Source: CAVRZY01 sp963725415
GTDB lineage: Bacteria; Acidobacteriota; Terriglobia; Bryobacterales; Bryobacteraceae
Reading direction: 5' to 3'
DNA: 64,000 bases
Assembly: GCA_963725415.1 (NCBI GenBank)
Contig: CAVRZY010000223.1
Location: 1-64,000 of the forward strand
Both the position numbers and the translations under genes were made by a program. Positions 18,512 through 26,619 of the stretch are shown piece after piece (within the stretch, counting starts at the first letter, position 1; every line of letters starts with the position of its first letter). Under the pieces are notes generated by a model, which saw only the letters and a list, made by a program, of their open reading frames with translations, did not search any database and had not been told where the DNA came from.

Positions 18512-18619
18512 TCGCGAGGCCAGCCAGAAACCAGTGATGGGCTACTTCGGAGCCAGGCGCCTGACAGACGGCAGCAGACCTGAGGATATCGCCGGTCCCC
18601 CTGTGCCGCGTCCGGGCGT

Positions 18620-18739
18620 TGCGCCGGTGTCGCCGGCTGGGACCTCGAGCTCATTGTGCGGGTGGACACCCCGCAGGAGGCGGAGTACTACCGCCACGGC
18701 GGGATTCTGCCGTACGTGCTGCGGCAGTTGGCGGGATAA
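18620..18739 (+). pseudogene. Duplicate 3' end of an aconitase gene
   Basis: In one frame this reads GWDLELIVRVDTPQEAEYYR then HGGILPYVLRQLAG and a TAA stop at 18737-18739. This is the C-terminus of aconitase, closely similar but not identical to the end of the acnA gene 850 bases upstream. Nothing upstream of about 18620 continues the homology. The pair of aconitase ends therefore brackets the RHH/86-residue module. Such a layout arises when an element inserts at a gene's 3' end and restores it, or from recombination with a related acnA. Confidence 0.8.
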
Positions 18740-18767
18740 GGGATAAGTGGGCAGCAGGGCGAGTCAT

Positions 18768-19094
18768 TCAGTCACATCCGAGACAGAAACGCAACGCCGC
18801 GCAAACCTCGTTCATGCGTCTTGGATTGAGCTGCGCCACACGCCTCCCCAAACGTCGCTGAGCAACGGTCACCGCATTATGCAGGTTGGCCGCGCAGGGA
18901 CCCTTCATCCCGTCCTCCACGCCGAGGATCACCTCGGAAGGCACACCGCGAATGGTCGAAGTGATGGGCGCCACTGTAGCGGTGGTCAGGTACCCGAGGG
19001 CGCTTTCGCGCGTGAGCACCAACACGGGCCGTTCTTTGTCGGGGGGCGCAAACCGGTACATCCGGATGTCGCCGCGACTCAGCCCTCTGGCCAC
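18768..19094 (-). CDS. MazF/PemK family mRNA interferase toxin (module 1)
   Basis: The protein reads RGDIRMYRFAPPDKERPVLV near the N-terminus, then LTTATVAPITSTIRGVPSEV and AANLHNAVTVAQRRLGRRVA. These are the SH3-like-barrel segments of MazF toxins, which cleave mRNA at short sequences. I start at GTG 19094 (VARGLSRGDI), giving about 108 residues, because the family begins just before RGDI; the longer frame would extend into the antitoxin. It overlaps the antitoxin gene by 16 bases. Confidence 0.85.
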   Translation of the reverse strand: MARGLSRGDIRMYRFAPPDKERPVLVLTRESALGYLTTATVAPITSTIRGVPSEVILGVEDGMKGPCAANLHNAVTVAQRRLGRRVAQLNPRRMNEVCAALRFCLGCD

Positions 19095-19312
19095 GCGGCC
19101 TCCGTTTCCCACAGGCAAGGCTCATCCTGGTCCGCTGGCCGCGACTGGTAGCCGCGCCGGTCACGCTCTTCCAGCGCCCGAACTTGCAGGTGTCGGAGAT
19201 GGCTGCGGAGGGCGTCGCGAAGGAGCGCAGAGCGGTTGATATTGTTCTGGCGCGCGGCGCGGTCGGCCGCTCTCAACAACTTCGAATCGAGTACAACCTG
19301 GATCGTCTCCAT
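19079..19312 (-). CDS. RHH antitoxin partner of MazF-like toxin (module 1)
   Basis: A 77-residue protein beginning METIQVVLDSKLLRAADRAA, followed by NNINRSALLRDALRSHLRHL. This is the beta-strand plus two-helix pattern of a CopG/MetJ-type ribbon-helix-helix domain. The acidic C-terminal tail (DQDEPCLWETEAAW) would be the toxin-binding segment. It is encoded just before the MazF-like gene and overlaps it, the usual antitoxin-first order. ATG 19312 is preferred to the upstream GTG 19342. Confidence 0.82.
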   Translation of the reverse strand: METIQVVLDSKLLRAADRAARQNNINRSALLRDALRSHLRHLQVRALEERDRRGYQSRPADQDEPCLWETEAAWPEG

Positions 19313-19377
19313 ATGTGGATTCCGTTCCACAGTGTACTCCACAGTTGTCTGGCTCGGGGGAGATTGGCGATTGTTTA

Positions 19378-19425
19378 GTAGCCCAGGGGACGTTCAAGCT
19401 GCTGTTCGATGCCCTGATAGGCTAA
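19378..19425 (+). pseudogene. 3' remnant of an M14-type peptidase gene
   Basis: AQGTFKLLFDALIG followed by TAA at 19423-19425 matches the end of the M14 peptidase gene at 34785-37430, which ends GTFKLLFNAFIR. The DNA is nearly identical over ttcaagctgctgttcgatgc. No further homology is visible upstream, where the mazEF module lies. It marks a breakpoint where a related peptidase gene was lost or replaced. Confidence 0.6.
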
Positions 19426-19499
19426 GGAACTGGGACTCGATGTATGATCGAGTTTACCGGGGCTGAAGATCGAGAAGCCTGGTCAGAGGAGGTCGAGAC

Positions 19500-21123
19500 G
19501 TGGATTCGGCGAGGATAAATCAAGATAAGCCAGAGTGCGCAGCCACCTGCGGGCAGCAACCGGTCAGGAAGCACACTCGATTGAAATGGCTGTCTGTCGT
19601 GACCGGCTTGGCAGCGCTGGCGTGGTTTCTGGTGCGTGTGATCCCCAAGCCCTCGCGGGCGGCGTATCCGTGTCAGCGGGCGGCGGCGCCGCTGGCGAGC
19701 GGATTTGTCATCTGGATCGTTGGCCTCGTCAGCGCGAAGGCGCTACACCGAAGAGCGAAGCTGCTGTCGCAGCGTTCCCCGTATGCCCTGGCCGCTGTGG
19801 GGGCGGCGTTGGCGATCCTGGCAGTATGGCTCCCGCTGGGCGTGACCAGTGACGCGAACGCACAAGAGGTCTTCACCCCCGCCGATCCACCCAACCAGCC
19901 GATGGGCGTGGGAAAGGGCATCCACCCTGGCCGGGTGGTGTGGGTCCATGAGCCCGACGCCACCAGTTGGGATGGCAAGACCGGTAACTGGTGGGACGAT
20001 GCCAACACCGATCGACGGCTTGTTGACGCCATGGTGTCCGGAGCCCTGCGGTCCCTGACAGGCCGGGAAACGGACCAACAGGCCTGGGATGCGCTGTTCA
20101 GGCACTTCAACCAGACCCGGAACCTAGGGAACACCGGATACCGGCCAGGAGAGAAGGTGGCCATCAAGATCAACTCGAATCAGGACCGGCCCCCCGGATG
20201 GGGCACAGGACGTGGGATGCCCAGCCCGCAGGTGGTCTGCGCATTGCTGGCCCAACTGATCAACGTGGTGGGTGTGCGTGGCGAGGATATCACCATTTAT
20301 GACGCCGCACGGTACATCGGCGATCCCATGTATGACAAGGTCAGGGCCAATTCGGATCCGAACTTCCAGGCCGTCAAGTTCGTGGTAAGTCCCGGAATGG
20401 CGGGCAGCGGACGGCTGGCGGCCGAATGGGACAAGGCCAACCCCGTTCATTTTGCCCAGCCAGGCGTGCCGACGGCGTACCTGCCGCAGTGCGTCACCGA
20501 GGCCAAGTACCTGATCAATCTGGCATTGCTGCGGGCGCACACGTTGTTTGGCGTGACGCTGACCGCGAAGAACCATTTCGGCTCGATGTACTTCCCGGAC
20601 AACGGCGGCTGGACGCCATCGCCACTGCATGGGTCCGGCTCCAGAAGCAGGCCGATGGGATCGTACAACTGCCTGGTTGACCTGATCGGTCACAGGCATT
20701 TGGGCGGCAAGACGCTGCTTTACATGCTGGATGGCCTGTATCCGGCAGAGCATCAGCGAAGGGAACGTGATTCGCTTCCTGTCGTTCGGAGACGACTGGG
20801 CCTCCAGCCTGTTCATGTCGCAGGATCCGGTGGCCATCGATTCGGTTGGGTTGGACTTCCTGAGGAACGAGCCTCGAGCCACCCAGGTCCGCGGCAACCC
20901 GGACAACTACTTGCACGAAGCGGCACTGGCCGGCAAACCGCCTTCCGGGACGGTGTACGACCCCGAACAGGACGGCAAGCCGCTGACCAGCCTGGGCGTA
21001 CACGAGCATTGGAACAATCCGACCGACAAGCAGTACTCCCGGAACTTAGGTAAGGGCGAAGGCATCGAACTGGTGGCGTGCAAAATCTCTCCGAAGGGGC
21101 AAGTTAAGACTGCACCGCGTTAA
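19500..21123 (+). CDS. DUF362-type protein, frameshifted near 20750
   Basis: The GTG start at 19500 has a good ribosome-binding site (GAGGAGG). Residues about 28-115 include two or three hydrophobic segments (LSVVTGLAALAWFLVRVI, LASGFVIWIVGLVSA, ALAAVGAALAILAVW), so it is membrane-anchored. The remainder carries DUF362-like segments: GEKVAIKINSN, LINLALLRAHTLFGVTLTAK and SSLFMSQDPVAIDSVGLDFL. The frame shifts once between about 20745 and 20760 (LDGLYPAEHQ | SEGNVIRFLSFG). The function of DUF362 proteins is poorly defined; some carry Fe-S domains, not seen here. It ends convergent with, and overlapping by three bases, the aldo/keto reductase. Confidence 0.75.
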
Positions 21124-22547
21124 ACGCCAACCCGCAGGCGCGGTGGCGCCTCGGAAGCGACCACCGTGACGGGGTCGGCGCCGACCACCGAGGCCGGCAG
21201 CGAGACCGACAGGGGCGCTTCGGTCATCTGCGGGCGGAATGGCAGCGAGAGTAGCGGGCGGTTTCCCGAAAGGATCTCGTAGGAACGGATGGGCTCGGCG
21301 CCCGCGAAGGCCGTGTTCCACTGGATCAGCACGCGCTCGCCGTCGCGCTTCACCCGGATGTCGCTCGGCTGCACCAGCCCCTTGGCTTTCTCCTGAAAGT
21401 AGTTAGTGGCCGCCCCGTGGCGCGCCTCGGCTTCCTTCTCGATGCGGCGCCGCTCTATCTGGGAGGGCATGTCCTTCAGGGCCGCCGTCAAGTTGGCCAC
21501 TAACTGGTCGGACTCCGGCTTGTCACGGTCGATCCAGCCGGTTCCAATGATCGCGCAGCAGACGCCGGGCAGTGAGAGCGGGTATCGCACCAGATCGGCG
21601 CAGGATACCGCGTCCGGCTTGCCGACGGAAAGGATCACGTCCTCGGGAGTCCTGGAGAAGCGCGGCTGCTTGCCGTAAAACGCGCCGTCGGCCAGCACCT
21701 TCATTGCGATGACCCCCAGCCCTCGCGAGATCGCCAGCGGCAGCACGTTGTTCTGGTGGGAACTGCACAAGCGGTCGTTGGCATTGAGCGCCAGCAACAG
21801 GGTGTCGATGATGTCCTCGGTATCCCGCCGCAGAGCGCTCATCAACACGGGAGAACTCAGATGACCCGTGATGCCGATGTGGCGCACGTAGTGGTGGTGC
21901 TCGGGGTTCAGTCCGGTGTAGTTGGTGCCGTCGCGGTAGTCCAGCAAGCCGGCCAGCGCGCCAATGCGCTCCGGCCTGCGCGTGCCTCGCTCTGCCAGGC
22001 CTTCATAAACCTGGTTGACTTGTTCAAAGCCGGTCAGGTTGTGGATTTGGATGGCATCGAGATACGCCCCTTCGGGGATCTGTCCCTTACCGTCTCCGAA
22101 GATGAGGGTCAGGGAGCGTTTCAGTTCGTCCACCGCAGTGGGACCGGAGCTCGCCGGGTCCAGCGCAAGCCGGCGGCCGGTCTTGGTGGCCACGTAGAGG
22201 CTCTGCCGCAAGGCGCGGTCATAAGCGGGGTCGGAGGGTGTCAAGTGCAGCCGGCGGAAAGCCTCTCCATAATTGGCCTGGCTGGGGCCGTAGGCATTCG
22301 CCGTGTCCAGGTAATTGACGCCCAGTTGAACCGCGCGCACAATGATGTCGGCCGGGTCGATGCCGGGTTTCGTCCACTGCAAGGAAGCTTGTCCTCCCAG
22401 GCCCAGCGGTGTCACCAAGCGACCCGTGCGGCCTAGCAGTCGGCGTGGAAACGTCTTAGCGGCCTGTGCGTAGAGGCGGCCAGGACTCAGGACACCCGCA
22501 GCAGGCAGCGCCCCTAACACGCTCAGAACTTCCCGTCGAGACAGCAT
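21120..22547 (-). CDS. Exported aldo/keto reductase family protein
   Basis: The start ATG 22547 is fixed by a strong ribosome-binding site (AAAAGGAGGA) and gives a twin-arginine-like leader MLSRREVLSVLGALPAAGVL. The NADP-dependent aldo/keto reductase barrel follows: LLGRTGRLVTPLGLGGQAS, then AVQLGVNYLDTANAYGPSQ with the catalytic Asp and Tyr, and DAIQIHNLTG. The C-terminal about 80 residues look like a fibronectin-type or other beta domain (VLIQWNTAFAGAEPIRSYEI). About 475 residues, longer than a simple AKR. Substrate unknown. A longer in-frame extension upstream of the ATG is rejected. Confidence 0.85.
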   Translation of the reverse strand: MLSRREVLSVLGALPAAGVLSPGRLYAQAAKTFPRRLLGRTGRLVTPLGLGGQASLQWTKPGIDPADIIVRAVQLGVNYLDTANAYGPSQANYGEAFRRLHLTPSDPAYDRALRQSLYVATKTGRRLALDPASSGPTAVDELKRSLTLIFGDGKGQIPEGAYLDAIQIHNLTGFEQVNQVYEGLAERGTRRPERIGALAGLLDYRDGTNYTGLNPEHHHYVRHIGITGHLSSPVLMSALRRDTEDIIDTLLLALNANDRLCSSHQNNVLPLAISRGLGVIAMKVLADGAFYGKQPRFSRTPEDVILSVGKPDAVSCADLVRYPLSLPGVCCAIIGTGWIDRDKPESDQLVANLTAALKDMPSQIERRRIEKEAEARHGAATNYFQEKAKGLVQPSDIRVKRDGERVLIQWNTAFAGAEPIRSYEILSGNRPLLSLPFRPQMTEAPLSVSLPASVVGADPVTVVASEAPPRLRVGV

Positions 22548-22700
22548 GCATCCTCCTTTTCCTACCAGCATAAGCTTAGCGCAGAGCCGAGACAATGCGC
22601 GCATCCGGTGGGAGATCTCCAGCACTGACATGCGCAGCGAGATCTGGCGTGCCGTGGGTGGTTCGCGCCAATCAGGGGATGAGAGCGTCGATGCCATCTT

Positions 22701-22720
22701 TTGTGGCATAATATGTGGCA
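22701..22720. promoter_or_regulatory. Direct-repeat operator-like site upstream of mazEF module 2
   Basis: TGTGGCA occurs twice, at 22702-22708 and 22714-22720, separated by ATAATA. The repeats are 12 bases centre to centre and overlap a -10-like ATAAT, 15 bases before the antitoxin ATG. RHH antitoxins commonly bind such short repeats to repress their own operon; that role is inferred. Confidence 0.4.
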
Positions 22721-22734
22721 GAAAGGCTGCCATC

Positions 22735-22980
22735 ATGAAGAACCTACACGTGCCTCTTCCCGAAAGCCTCTACATGGAACTGCGTATGGCGGCAGATCGT
22801 ACCCGCCGGCCAGCAACGACTCTGGCGCGCCAAGCGATCGAGCTTTGGCTCCGGCAGAGTCGAAGGGCGGCCCGCCATCGAGCCATTGCCGCCTTCGCGG
22901 CCGAGTCTGCGGGTACCAAGCTTGATCTTGACGCCGATCTGGAAGCCGCATCAGCCGAACATCTGGCCGAGTTTGAGTAG
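22735..22980 (+). CDS. Antitoxin-like protein (module 2)
   Basis: An 81-residue protein starting MKNLHVPLPESLYMELRMAA, with RPATTLARQAIELWLRQSRR after it, the pattern of an RHH/Arc-like DNA-binding domain. The acidic tail (KLDLDADLEAASAEHLAEFE) fits a toxin-neutralising segment. It lies eight bases upstream of a MazF-like gene. ATG 22735 starts the conserved part; an upstream frame is rejected because it lacks homology. Confidence 0.8.
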   Translation: MKNLHVPLPESLYMELRMAADRTRRPATTLARQAIELWLRQSRRAARHRAIAAFAAESAGTKLDLDADLEAASAEHLAEFE

Positions 22981-22988
22981 GAGGGGCG

Positions 22989-23336
22989 TTGAAGCGCGGA
23001 GACGTCTTTTGGGCGGACCTGACTCCCCGCTCAGGATCCGGGCAGACGGGGCGGCGTCCCGTGATTGTCGTGTCCCACGACGCGTTCAACCAGACGCCAA
23101 CCTGGCGCTCCGTGATTGTAGTCCCAGTTTCTACGTCGAAGTCGCAAGCCCGCAGGAGCCCGACAACGGTGCCGCTGCCGGGTGGGGCCGGGGCGCTTCT
23201 GAAAGCGAGCGTCGCGATCTGTCATCAGGTGACTACGCTGGATCGGGCCAAGCTATCGCAGCAGATTGGCACGCTTCCGTCAGAGTTGCTGGTGGCTGTC
23301 GAGGAGGGCCTCAAGGCCGCTCTGGATTTGGAGTAG
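22989..23336 (+). CDS. MazF/PemK family mRNA interferase toxin (module 2)
   Basis: A 115-residue product, LKRGDVFWADLTPRSGSGQT, then GRRPVIVVSHDAFN and a SVIVVPVSTSKSQA strand, plus ICHQVTTLDRAKLSQQIGTL. These match the MazF barrel, including the conserved RGDV and RPV/VVS segments. TTG 22989 is preceded by AGGAGGGG at good spacing. It differs markedly from the module 1 toxin, so the two are not recent duplicates. The 3' end overlaps the opposing corrinoid-activator gene by 26 bases. Confidence 0.9.
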   Translation: MKRGDVFWADLTPRSGSGQTGRRPVIVVSHDAFNQTPTWRSVIVVPVSTSKSQARRSPTTVPLPGGAGALLKASVAICHQVTTLDRAKLSQQIGTLPSELLVAVEEGLKAALDLE

Positions 23337-24840
23337 GCGGGCTCTCAAAAACCGTGGGGAATCCCATCTCGCTGACGTAGATGTCTTGAAACTGGGGGTG
23401 GGCGGCCAGGCGGATGTGCTCGACGCGGCTGCGTAGGTGGGCGAAGGGGGTGCCGAACAGCGCCAGCTTAGCGCCGAGGAGAGCCGTATTGCCGGCGGGT
23501 TGGACCTTCTCCTCGGGGAAATCGATCAGGCCGATGCGGCGGGCGCTGGTGCGGTTGACATAATTTCCGAAGGCGCCAGCGAGGTAGAGGCGCGCGACCT
23601 CGGCGGGCGAGGCGCCCAGGCGGTTCAGCACGATGCGAATTCCGGCGGCTACGGCGGCTTTGGCGAGCTGGAGCTCGCGGACATCGGCCTGGGTGAGAGT
23701 GACGGGCGGGCAGAGTGTGAAAACGCCGTTCGAGCTGGCCAGCCTGCCGGCGGGGTTGAGGAGGCCGAGGTCAAGGCCCGCGGCGATGGCGTCCACCAGG
23801 CCACTGCCGCAGATCCCGCGAGGCGGAACGTTGCCCAGGACACGACATTCGAGCTGCCCCTCCACGACGTTGACTTCCGCGATGGCGCCCGTGGCGGCCT
23901 GCATACCCATCTTGATGCGGCCGGCTTCGAAGGCGGGACCTGCGGCGGCGGAGGCGCACACGATTCGATTCCGGTTCCCGAAAACGATCTCGCCGTTGGT
24001 GCCCAGGTCGATCAGCCCGATGAGGTCCCCTCTTTCGGCGATCCTGGTGGCCAGCAGGCCGGCCAGGATGTCGCTACCGACGAAGCCGCCCAGGCAGGGC
24101 AGGAAGTGCACAACGGGATTACCGGGAATCTCCCAGTCAAGATCGACGGCGTGAAAGGCTTCGAGGCCGTCGCGGAGCGGCTCGAAGGGAACGTGCGAGA
24201 GCGGCTCGACATCGATGCCGCAGAAGAGGTGGTGCATCACGCTGTTGCCGACGATGACCACCTTACCGATCGGGCCCTCGGCTGCCGCCAGCAATTCCAG
24301 GATGAGCCGGCCGATGCCAGTGCGGATCAACTCGGCGAGCCGGAGCCTGCCGCTGGCGGTCATAGCGAACTGGACGCGGCTCATGATGTCGCTGCCGTAA
24401 CCGATCTGGGGGTTGAGGCCGGTGCGCACGGCGAGGACATGGCCGCTGCTCAGGTCGAGGAGTTGGGCCACCAGAGTGGTGGTGCCCAGATCGACGGCGA
24501 TGCCCAGGCCCTCGCCTGGCGTGAACTCGAAGGTCGAGTCATCGGCCAGGATGGCGGCATCCCACTGTGCGATGTCTAAGATCAGGCCGGTATCGGCGCT
24601 GGCGTGGCAGGCCAGCCGCCAGCCCTGAGCCAGTTCCTGGGGTTTGAGGAGCTGCTGCTGCTCGGGTGTGACAGCCAGAGAGCCTTCCAGCACCCTGACC
24701 CGGCAGCGGCGGCAGCGCCCGCGGCCACCGCAGGGGAATTCGACGCCATAGGCGAACAGGACCTCCTTGAGCGGGGTCCCGCGCGGGACCTCGAAGGAGG
24801 CCCCCAGCGGCTGCAAGCGGATGCGGACGAGATCTGCCAA
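23311..24840 (-). CDS. ASKHA-domain protein with 2Fe-2S domain (RACE/RamA-like reductive activator)
   Basis: The N-terminal ferredoxin domain has a plant-type 2Fe-2S pattern (FPCGGRGRCRRCRVRV and a later Cys in RLACHA). The remainder is the actin-like ASKHA/DUF4445 domain, with phosphate-binding segments GIAVDLGTTTLVAQLLDL and LIDLGTNGEIVFG and the end LYLAGAFGNYVN. Members such as RamA use ATP to drive reductive reactivation of Co(II) corrinoid methyltransferases. The 509 residues lack the longer C-terminus of some members. No corrinoid methyltransferase is encoded nearby. TTG 24840 is the only start consistent with the domain; the polyferredoxin gene is divergent and may supply electrons. 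Confidence 0.85.
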   Translation of the reverse strand: MADLVRIRLQPLGASFEVPRGTPLKEVLFAYGVEFPCGGRGRCRRCRVRVLEGSLAVTPEQQQLLKPQELAQGWRLACHASADTGLILDIAQWDAAILADDSTFEFTPGEGLGIAVDLGTTTLVAQLLDLSSGHVLAVRTGLNPQIGYGSDIMSRVQFAMTASGRLRLAELIRTGIGRLILELLAAAEGPIGKVVIVGNSVMHHLFCGIDVEPLSHVPFEPLRDGLEAFHAVDLDWEIPGNPVVHFLPCLGGFVGSDILAGLLATRIAERGDLIGLIDLGTNGEIVFGNRNRIVCASAAAGPAFEAGRIKMGMQAATGAIAEVNVVEGQLECRVLGNVPPRGICGSGLVDAIAAGLDLGLLNPAGRLASSNGVFTLCPPVTLTQADVRELQLAKAAVAAGIRIVLNRLGASPAEVARLYLAGAFGNYVNRTSARRIGLIDFPEEKVQPAGNTALLGAKLALFGTPFAHLRSRVEHIRLAAHPQFQDIYVSEMGFPTVFESPPTPNPERP

Positions 24841-24843
24841 GAG

Positions 24844-24851
24844 AGTATAAT
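24844..24851. promoter_or_regulatory. Overlapping divergent -10-like sequences
   Basis: TATAAT reads on the plus strand at 24846-24851, and TATACT on the minus strand over 24844-24849. They sit in the 39 bases between the corrinoid-activator start (TTG 24840) and the polyferredoxin start (ATG 24880). The minus-strand gene would be almost leaderless. This suggests coordinated divergent transcription. Confidence 0.35.
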
Positions 24852-24879
24852 GCCATGGAACCGGAAGGGAGGCCGGCCC

Positions 24880-25776
24880 ATGCTCAGCACCGTGGTTTTG
24901 ATCGTCCTTGGCGCCTTGCTAGTTCTGATCGCGGGATTGTGGATGGTGGGTGAGCGGGGAAGACTGCTGCGCCCATCCACCCGGCGATTCCTGCGCGAAG
25001 GCGGGCGACTGCACGGGTACGTCTACAGCCGATGGACCAGACAGTACATCAACGTGCTGCTCAATCATCTTCGCCCGACGCCGGGAGCGGGCAAGTGGCT
25101 GGCCGATCACTATCACGGCAAGGTTCTCACCCACGAACACGCCGAGGCCATCGTGAGCTCGCGAAAGGACATTCCCTTGCGGGACCTGGAGCAGATCATC
25201 CCGTATCCGACGGCGCGGAATCTGGTGCTGAAAGGCCCACCCGATGTAGCGGCCTACGAATGCGTGTGCCGGCACGCACGGGGCAATGCTTGCCAGCCAA
25301 CCCAGGTGTGCATGGTGATCGGGCAGCCGTTCGTGGATTTCATCCTGGAACACCATCCGCAAACCAGCCGGCGGCTGAGCCAGGCGGAGGCGCTGGAGTT
25401 GCTGGAGGCGGAGCATGAGCGCGGGCACGTGCACTCGGCCTGGTTCAAGGACGCCATGCTGAACCGGTTCTATGCCATCTGCAATTGCTGCAAGTGCTGT
25501 TGCGGCGGCATCACCGCCATGACCAAGAACGGCCTGCCGATGATGGCTTCCTCCGGCTACGTCGCGGAGGTGAGCCAGGAGCTGTGCAATCAGTGCGGGA
25601 CGTGCGTGGAGGCCTGCCCATTCAACGCCCTGTCGCTGAACGATTCGAGCGTGGCGAGAAACTGGGAGGCGTGCATGGGCTGCGGAGTGTGCGAGGTGAA
25701 ATGTGCCACGCAGGCGGTGTCGCTGGTGCGGGATGAGAAGAAGGGAATCCCGCTGGACGTACGTATGCTGGCGTAA
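24880..25776 (+). CDS. Membrane-anchored 4Fe-4S polyferredoxin
   Basis: ATG 24880 follows GGGAGG and gives an N-terminal membrane helix (MLSTVVLIVLGALLVLIAGL). Three cysteine clusters follow. The first is CVCRHARGNACQPTQVC. The second is the unusually dense CNCCKCCCGG. The last is a classical bacterial 2[4Fe-4S] ferredoxin domain at the C-terminus (CNQCGTCVEACP and CMGCGVCEVKC). The 298-residue protein probably transfers low-potential electrons at the membrane. Its divergent pairing with the 2Fe-2S ASKHA protein suggests it reduces that activator, but this is inference. Confidence 0.82.
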   Translation: MLSTVVLIVLGALLVLIAGLWMVGERGRLLRPSTRRFLREGGRLHGYVYSRWTRQYINVLLNHLRPTPGAGKWLADHYHGKVLTHEHAEAIVSSRKDIPLRDLEQIIPYPTARNLVLKGPPDVAAYECVCRHARGNACQPTQVCMVIGQPFVDFILEHHPQTSRRLSQAEALELLEAEHERGHVHSAWFKDAMLNRFYAICNCCKCCCGGITAMTKNGLPMMASSGYVAEVSQELCNQCGTCVEACPFNALSLNDSSVARNWEACMGCGVCEVKCATQAVSLVRDEKKGIPLDVRMLA

Positions 25777-25785
25777 GGCCTGGCT

Positions 25786-26442
25786 CTACGTTCTTCTGCG
25801 GCGGGCGCGCACGGCCGCCAGCAGCAACGCCCCCGCGGCAAAAAGAATGGCGGTGGAAGGCTCGGGGACACCGCTGGAACCAACGTACAGGTCATCCGCC
25901 GTGGCCCAGATAAGGCCCCCCACTGGCTGGATTGTTGTGATCACCAGGGAGGTGATGAGAACACCCGAAGTTGTGAAGCCGGTGAACGTGGAGTTCGTGG
26001 CGTTCACAAGGGTCACCGAGGTTCCGTCGCTCAGGTCCAGCCTGATGCTGCCCGGGACTACATTGCCGCTTATGTCAGAGGGAAAAAAGTACCCCCCCAG
26101 GGCGGTCACATTGCCGCTGGTGAAAGTTATGGTGATCGGATCGGGAGCGCTGTTCGTCGAGAGGACCCAATCGCCCGCCGTCTGCGTAGCGTAGAAATCA
26201 TTAGGCGCGGACGCCGAATAGGCGTAACCAAGGGACGAGAAGTTGATAGGGCTGGGAATGAGGCCGGGGCCGGTCAGCGTGTCGAAGTTCTCCAGGTAAT
26301 ATCCGGGCTGAATACTCGCCAGGAACGTCGGCAAGTCCGTGTAAATCGTGCCAGCCTGTAAGCCCGTCGGCAGAAGGAAAAATCCAGCGACGAGGATCGT
26401 GAGGGTCAGCAGAACAGGCAAGAAACGCTTTTGTGTCGGCAT
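25786..26442 (-). CDS. PEP-CTERM sorting-domain protein
   Basis: The N-terminal signal peptide (RFLPVLLTLTILVAGFFLLP) and a C-terminal sorting signal are both clear. The latter is VPEPSTAILFAAGALLLAAV followed by RARRRRT: the PEP motif, a membrane helix and an arginine tail recognised by exosortase. The middle is a Thr/Ser/Gly-rich beta domain without catalytic motifs. The protein is presumably exported and processed for the cell surface or exopolysaccharide matrix. ATG 26442 is preferred to TTG 26451. No exosortase gene lies in the window. Confidence 0.88.
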   Translation of the reverse strand: MPTQKRFLPVLLTLTILVAGFFLLPTGLQAGTIYTDLPTFLASIQPGYYLENFDTLTGPGLIPSPINFSSLGYAYSASAPNDFYATQTAGDWVLSTNSAPDPITITFTSGNVTALGGYFFPSDISGNVVPGSIRLDLSDGTSVTLVNATNSTFTGFTTSGVLITSLVITTIQPVGGLIWATADDLYVGSSGVPEPSTAILFAAGALLLAAVRARRRRT

Positions 26443-26619
26443 GAGGGCCAAAATCTCCTGTCTCCATGATCCTAATACATCCGGATCCCAATGTAAAGGG
26501 CTTTCTGTGAGTTTCTTGGGTGAAGGGTTGCACGCGGACGGTGGATCTCGCTTATACTTGTAGAAATACCCGAAAGCGCTCCAGCGCTAAAACTATATGC
26601 AAAGGGAGTGTACAAAGCG

